NCBI RefSeq assembly: GCF_014529535.1
Contig: NC_050738.1
Span: 10,873,318 to 10,937,317 of the forward strand
DNA from: Bradysia coprophila
Taxonomy: Eukaryota > Arthropoda > Insecta > Diptera > Sciaridae
Direction of reading: 5' to 3'
DNA: 64,000 bases
Shown here: piece after piece, positions 58,852-64,000 of the stretch
Numbering within the stretch: the stretch's first letter is position 1
Layout of the letters: each line of letters begins with the position of its first letter
Translations under genes and position numbers: made by a program
Notes under the pieces: generated by a model
Database searches by the model: none
Seen by the model: only the letters and a program-made list of their open reading frames with translations
Told to the model about the DNA's origin: nothing

Positions 58852-61730
58852 AATTATTTTCCAGCTGAGCAAAGAAAAGGTCCTGGTCATATTGACATCA
58901 TTTTGTATGTTTGTATGCTCGAATAAAGAGAAAAACTATTGATATTGAGATGAGAAATGTTTTTAATTTATTTTTGGAGTGTACGGGTAAATTTGAGGTA
59001 GTAGTCGATTGTGAACAATGAAAATGAAGCGTCGTAGGTCGAAAGTGAAAGTCGCTATAATTGTGGAGTGGAATTATAAGAATCAATGATTTCAATCTAA
59101 TTAATGTTATTCATTCCACGTGCGATATGGATCTTACTATACTTAAACATACGCACGTATCGTAATGTTATACTAATGTGGATGGAACAGTAGGCTTTAC
59201 ATTGAATGCTGCGACAGTAATCGTTACATGAACCAACAATTTTGTTATAAAAACAAAACCAGCTTCTGTAGGCAACAGTAGACAACTTGCTATGCAATGG
59301 TCAACTTTCGCATACGGCAGGTAGTAAAAAGATGAAATGAATTGAAATTGTTTCATCGCTAATCAACTTGAATTCAGCTGTAGAAAATCATTATATTCTC
59401 CTTCCATGTCATGCAAAGCCAGATCTTTTTCCACACTCTCTTACGTTGTGTAGAATTACTGAACTATCCCTTTGAAGTAGACTTTGTAAACTTTGATGAG
59501 ATAACGGTCTGATTCAAAAAACGACCATTCGACAGACTTTATGAACTTTGTTGTATAATAGTGCAAGTGCTTGGAGAACCCTGCGAAAATGAAATTTTCA
59601 CAAGGGGCACATCGTTGACACTTGGGATAATTTTCATTTTCGCAGGGCTTCGCAAGTAAAATACGTTAAGTAATTGCTTGGCGATTGTTATTTTGCCAAG
59701 AGGGATTATAGCCCAAGCCTTTGGCTCTGGCTACAAACTTCACTGTCAATTTTGTTGATCCGAGGCGAAGCCGATGTCAATAAACACACGAAAATGAGAG
59801 ACTTTTCATGTTTATCCAGAGTTATGTGATGGATTTTACATGCTTTTGTTTTCCCTAGGGTCGAAAGTGGCTTATTACACACCGAGAGAAAACACTCGTT
59901 TTCGTGTGTTTATTGACCTCGGCTTCGCCTCGGATCAACAAAATTCATACGAAAACTCTACTTTTCAACTTTTTATCCCTAGTCATGTAAATAGCTATTA
60001 CATGCTGAGGGCGTCGTAATTAGCGCTTGAAACATGAAAACTACGGGTTTCGACGCATGTAGCATCTAAAAACCATTGTTTACTCCAGTCCGTTATAATT
60101 TATTCATAAAATTTCCGTTACCATATGCATTACATATCAAAATTTGTATGCATTTCGGATTATATATAATTCTGATGTGACGAAAGCAGCTGAAAGTGTA
60201 CATGAATGTGAGATGAAGAAAAAAAAAACAAACTTTGGTATTTTGTTCAATTCCTGTTCCATTTTTGTGAGGAAAAAGTTTGTAAGATCGTAAGCAAACT
60301 GAATTATTAATAAATTTCGTTTTTTTTTCTGTCAATGTTTTCGTTTTCGAAAAGAGATCCCTAAGAAGTTGGGGAAACTTTATTAAATAAGTTATGAAAC
60401 CCTTTAAATAAAAATAACATTTTCAATCCAAACAACAGCAGCAGTAGCTCAGTTAACTATATATTTTTTCCCGACTTCTTCTTCTTCTTCTTCCTCTGTC
60501 GGTAGCCCTAGGTCCATGTACATACATAACCAAAGTTTTATTTAAATTTTATTTCCCTTATCTAGTAAAAAAGCTGAAAAAAATTTATCATCTAGAAAAA
60601 AAAATCCTATAACTCAAGTATATTTGAATTTATTGACCTTTTTTCCTCTTTTCTAGCTGCTCCTGATAGCAATCTTTTTCACATACATAAATTCCTTTGC
60701 TGCTTTTTTTCATCCCAATGAAAAGCCATGCATGAAAGGAGTTTGTTTATTTACACACAGAGACCCCATAATATCCATAAAAGAATAATAAAAATAAGGA
60801 TAACATAATAAATGGAAGGACGAAAGGGGAGAACAAAACACATGTATACGAACGCTGGGAATGCGACACACAACTCTGGTGGATGATATGTCAAAAAAAA
60901 ATTTTTTTTAGAAAATACTAGAAATTTAGACACAATTCCGGTTACAACAATCAGATGATCGCATATAAAATGTGTATTTATGTGTGTAATGCTTTATATG
61001 AAGTTGAAAGTTTATCGGGAGAAAATCGATGAGAAAATAGATTTTTTTTTCTGGTGGTCGGTTACTGCCATTTGAGATAAATTTGTTTTAGTACTTTTTT
61101 TGTGGCTTCGTTGGTTAATGGTGCAAATTGATTTAAATCGACTGATGGATGTAGTAAAACGATTCCCAGCATACGGCAATAAATATACGGCCCAGGCCCA
61201 TGTATGCACGAGGGTCAACTGATCGGCAAACGAAATAAATGTAAAATCTGTGATTTTAAAACATTTTCGTTTATTACTTTGCACAGAGAAAAATCTGTGG
61301 CTTTGAATTCGCTACACTGAAAGTTGAACTTGGAATTTTCTATGTTCCCCTGCCTCTCGCCTTCACTTACTACTGCAGAAATGTTAGAGACAACGATTTT
61401 ATTTCATGAGGCTTTTTTGAATTTTTTTGGTTATTGATGAAAATGTGGAATGAGAGATCTGTTTTACAGCGATTGGTGAGCAGGTAGGTTCGGGAACATA
61501 GAAAATACCATAAGGAGTATGCTTGAGGTGTCTCAATGCAAGTTGCAACGTCCTTAGGATTTTTATATTTAACATGGAAAATTTACAAACCCCTCACGGG
61601 GAAAATGGGCTCCAAAACCCAAAAAACCAACAAAATTTTTTCATGGTTTTTCGAAAGTCTACTGTTACTGTAGGGTAATTCCGGACATAAAGGGGTCGCA
61701 AAGTGACGTACTGATGTCAAAAATAGATTT
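58852..61730. other. Intergenic region with repeats
   Basis: No gene is recognised. The region includes an AATAAA-type signal just after YIPF5 (near 58920), a hairpin at 59579-59647 (CCCTGCGAAAATGAAA and its inverse), the family C inverted repeat at 59753-59944, and a CTT run at about 60475-60493. Several AT-rich homopolymer tracts are also present. Confidence 0.6.
59753..59944. repeat. Family C inverted repeat
   Basis: TTGATCCGAGGCGAAGCCGA and TGTCAATAAACACACGAAAA on the left are matched by TTTTCGTGTGTTTATTGACC and TCGGCTTCGCCTCGGATCAA on the right. A single-orientation fragment of the same family is at 9690-9800. Confidence 0.7.
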
Positions 61731-63368
61731 ATGAATGTGGCAGTAACGTTTTGGAACACTGTGATGCCGGCAGAAAACATTGTTCTGGTTAATACGAGCA
61801 GCAATCAAGCTGCCACCATCACAACAGCACAGAATGCTATTCATGCCGGACGCATATGTCTGAACGCTCGAACATTGACGGCATCCGACTGGCAAGCAGT
61901 GCGGGCACTGGCAACTGGCCTACCCGCCTTCACGTGCGTCGTCGATCACAATCAGCGACCAATTGCCTCAACGTTCGCAAGTCCCGGTTTCCAGTTCATG
62001 ATCTATGATGATAAACCAGTTACACTACCGGCCACAAGACCAATAGTAGCCAGCCAATTGCTGCATTCACTCAAAAGAATCGCCGAAGCACTCCTTGCTG
62101 AGACATGCTACGTAAAAGGATTTTTAGCAGCATCTACGTACATTTGCGGAAAATTGGCCCAACACGATATACTCCCACCGGGCCATTCCAGCGGGCCAGG
62201 GATCGAGACGTTCTACGTCACAAGCGGATTTGAGACCCGAACAATCCGACTACCACAAGTCAAAGGCAGTAATTTCTTGTGGGATATACTTGGTCTCAAC
62301 AACGAGCGAATTGGAAAGGAAGATTGGCCAGTGCTACAGCCGGAGTACACTGTCCTCAATCGCACGACACTGGATGAATACATGTGCATCATGGGAGGAA
62401 CTGCAGCACTCTACAGCCTGGGAGTCTCCACCATGTTCCATAAGTGGAATATCTCTGGTCGCTGCCTCAATGTGTACATCCAACCACTGCACGACGGAGA
62501 ACGGGTATCTGTGTACCCCATACTACAGTATCTCTTCACACCTCGAAACTTCCAAAGCTTCAGCCCTATAAGCAAGATAGCAGCGCAGATTGTCGGCCAA
62601 TTTTCATCGATGAGTATGCTGAGCCGCAGCTTTCAGGCTTCATCGTGGTGTGCAGGCGGCCGACACATCGACATGACACACGAAAACACTTATTGGAATT
62701 CGATTTGGGGTCGCAACATTCCGTACATCGTGAATCCACTAGCACTTTCCCGTTTCCTAGTCACACTGCCGGACACTTTTGGCTATGCAATGCCTCCTGT
62801 CATCGCCAATATGAGCAACAGTTTTTGTTTGGCTGGCGTCGATACCACATACTTCTCAGCGTTTTTGGCGGATGAGCGGTACAAGCAAGCGATAGCCAGT
62901 CAGGCACCGTTCCAGTATGTTGCATTTGGTGCGTTAGCCCTGAATTACGTGCACCAACACACACGCCGAGCTGTGCCAACAACCATCTCTTTCAGCGTCT
63001 TGGTTAACTCAAGAGGACCCCAGCCAAGATGGTTGGAAGGAACCGATGTTCAGCCTATATATCAAGCTGCACTTCACAGTTTCGCCGTCGGCACAATACC
63101 CACTTATGATTGGTTCGCCCAATGCGTACTCGTGCCACACATCAGGAAAGCAAATATGTCTGTTCAAGATTGGAACATTTTGAGTGTCTCACACACAGGA
63201 CCCAGCGCCTTTGCTGGATTCTTGCTCGATGTTGGCGATATGTTACGGCACCAATTGGACAAGATAACAAACCTTGACGGTCTGTTTAAATTGGGAGGAC
63301 AGCCAGATATCCGATACAATGGTATCGCAGCTGGAACTTCGCAAGACATGGACAATGCAAAAAACTAG
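61731..63368 (+). CDS. Probable endogenous viral element: capsid-like protein ORF
   Basis: An intact, intronless frame of 545 codons runs from ATG 61731 to TAG 63366-63368. An in-frame TGA lies about 27 bp upstream, so the start is well bounded. Base composition is clearly GC-richer than the flanks and than the host genes. The protein has no signal peptide and no obvious enzyme motif; it is rich in Ala, Ser, Thr and aromatic residues throughout, as in a globular structural protein. The length, composition and lack of introns suggest a copy of an RNA-virus coat protein, with toti-like dsRNA viruses my first thought. I cannot confirm the family by eye. A polymerase-type motif is absent and no second viral frame is seen nearby. 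The absence of frameshifts or stops suggests recent insertion or selection. Alternative: an unrecognised host single-exon gene. Confidence 0.5.
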   Translation: MNVAVTFWNTVMPAENIVLVNTSSNQAATITTAQNAIHAGRICLNARTLTASDWQAVRALATGLPAFTCVVDHNQRPIASTFASPGFQFMIYDDKPVTLPATRPIVASQLLHSLKRIAEALLAETCYVKGFLAASTYICGKLAQHDILPPGHSSGPGIETFYVTSGFETRTIRLPQVKGSNFLWDILGLNNERIGKEDWPVLQPEYTVLNRTTLDEYMCIMGGTAALYSLGVSTMFHKWNISGRCLNVYIQPLHDGERVSVYPILQYLFTPRNFQSFSPISKIAAQIVGQFSSMSMLSRSFQASSWCAGGRHIDMTHENTYWNSIWGRNIPYIVNPLALSRFLVTLPDTFGYAMPPVIANMSNSFCLAGVDTTYFSAFLADERYKQAIASQAPFQYVAFGALALNYVHQHTRRAVPTTISFSVLVNSRGPQPRWLEGTDVQPIYQAALHSFAVGTIPTYDWFAQCVLVPHIRKANMSVQDWNILSVSHTGPSAFAGFLLDVGDMLRHQLDKITNLDGLFKLGGQPDIRYNGIAAGTSQDMDNAKN

Positions 63369-64000
63369 CGTTCAACTAATAACATTGAACATGTTCCATA
63401 AATTTAAAAATTTGTAACAAGAAGTGACCTATTTCTGGCGCTTGCTTGTAATTAAAACCATTCAAAAGTTTCCGAATGTTCTGACATTCAAATTTTCAAC
63501 TATACATTCACCCAACAAACAATTAAAAACGTTTATGATTTTCAATAGCAAAACTCAATAATTTCAATCATTACATTCACCGAAAAAAAAGTGTGCTTCC
63601 AATAAATTACAATATCAAAATAAATACTCAAACGAATGGGAAATATCGGTTTTCGCTTTTCATTCAGTAAACGCCATATTTTTTTCCAATCGGAAATTTT
63701 CTTTTTTTTTTATTTGCAAAATTTTTTCAACTCTGTACCCATTTTTTTATATTTTCGCACATTTACGATATAAATTTTCTCTTTTTTTTAACAATAAGAA
63801 AGGCTGGTGGCATAATGGTTCATGGTGTAGTGCCTGTGATTGATTGTCTTCCCTTCCGTGCTCTAATCTTATCACAACCTGTTTAACATTTTAAAGAATC
63901 AATTGGCGTGCTAGGAATATGTAAACAGTGTGAATATATTTCATGTACAAAGTACACCAAAGATTTTCTGAGTTGTATGCCAATGGATTCGTTTTTGGCA
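63369..64000. other. AT-rich flank of the candidate viral element
   Basis: No gene is seen. The stretch is strongly AT-rich, with homopolymer T tracts at about 63700-63790, in sharp contrast to the preceding reading frame. No terminal repeat or target duplication for the insert could be identified. Confidence 0.5.

Noticed and set aside
62230-62875. Overlapping +1-type frames inside the candidate viral ORF
   Set aside because: They are short, overlap a much longer intact frame and probably result from the higher GC content; there is no sign of a separate gene.
63796-63870. tRNA gene near the right edge
   Set aside because: TGGCATAATGG resembles an A box, but no B box, anticodon stem or acceptor stem can be formed.

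Overview
The window is eukaryotic and almost certainly from an insect, most likely a nematoceran fly. The evidence is an AT-rich background, introns mostly of 55-120 bp with clear GT-AG borders, a 7tm_6 insect odorant receptor, and many miniature inverted-repeat elements. I cannot name the species; a fungus-gnat-like dipteran is a guess.

Eight protein-coding genes can be assembled exon by exon with continuous reading frames. In order they are: CAMKMT-like calmodulin-lysine methyltransferase (7.6-8.6 kb, +), WBP4/FBP21-like splicing factor (12.3-13.6 kb, +), an alpha-arrestin with a PPxY tail (14.5-16.2 kb, +), an odorant receptor (18.5-20.6 kb, +), L-2-hydroxyglutarate dehydrogenase (22.2-23.6 kb, +), PGAP2 (24.2-25.2 kb, -) head-to-head with a DDX28-like DEAD-box helicase (25.3-27.1 kb, +), and TCAIM (32.7-34.8 kb, -) head-to-head with YIPF5/Yip1 (35.5-58.9 kb, +). 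That makes nine named loci when the helicase is counted apart from PGAP2. YIPF5 is split by one intron of about 22 kb that fills a third of the window. These are unrelated housekeeping or sensory genes, with no operon-like logic beyond the two divergent pairs.

At 61.7-63.4 kb lies an uninterrupted, GC-richer, intronless 545-codon frame that looks unlike the host genes. It is probably an endogenous viral element, possibly a capsid-like protein of a toti-like dsRNA virus. That family assignment is tentative.

The non-coding space is rich in foldback and MITE-type elements. The most striking is at 28.2-31.1 kb. Two inverted arms of about 310 bp, each carrying remains of the same reading frame, enclose about 50 tandem 41-bp units. 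Each unit is a near-perfect 30-bp palindrome plus an 11-bp linker, in three interchangeable sequence types. An 18-unit (738-bp) block is duplicated essentially without change. Several other elements share the plan of inverted arms around a short tandem repeat (16.5-17.6, 44.1-45.3 and 55.9-56.4 kb). A dispersed family of at least eight copies carries a TATA-like box followed by a DRE-like ATCGATA motif. Smaller TIR families and very strong hairpins (1.05-1.23 and 47.07-47.12 kb) are also present.
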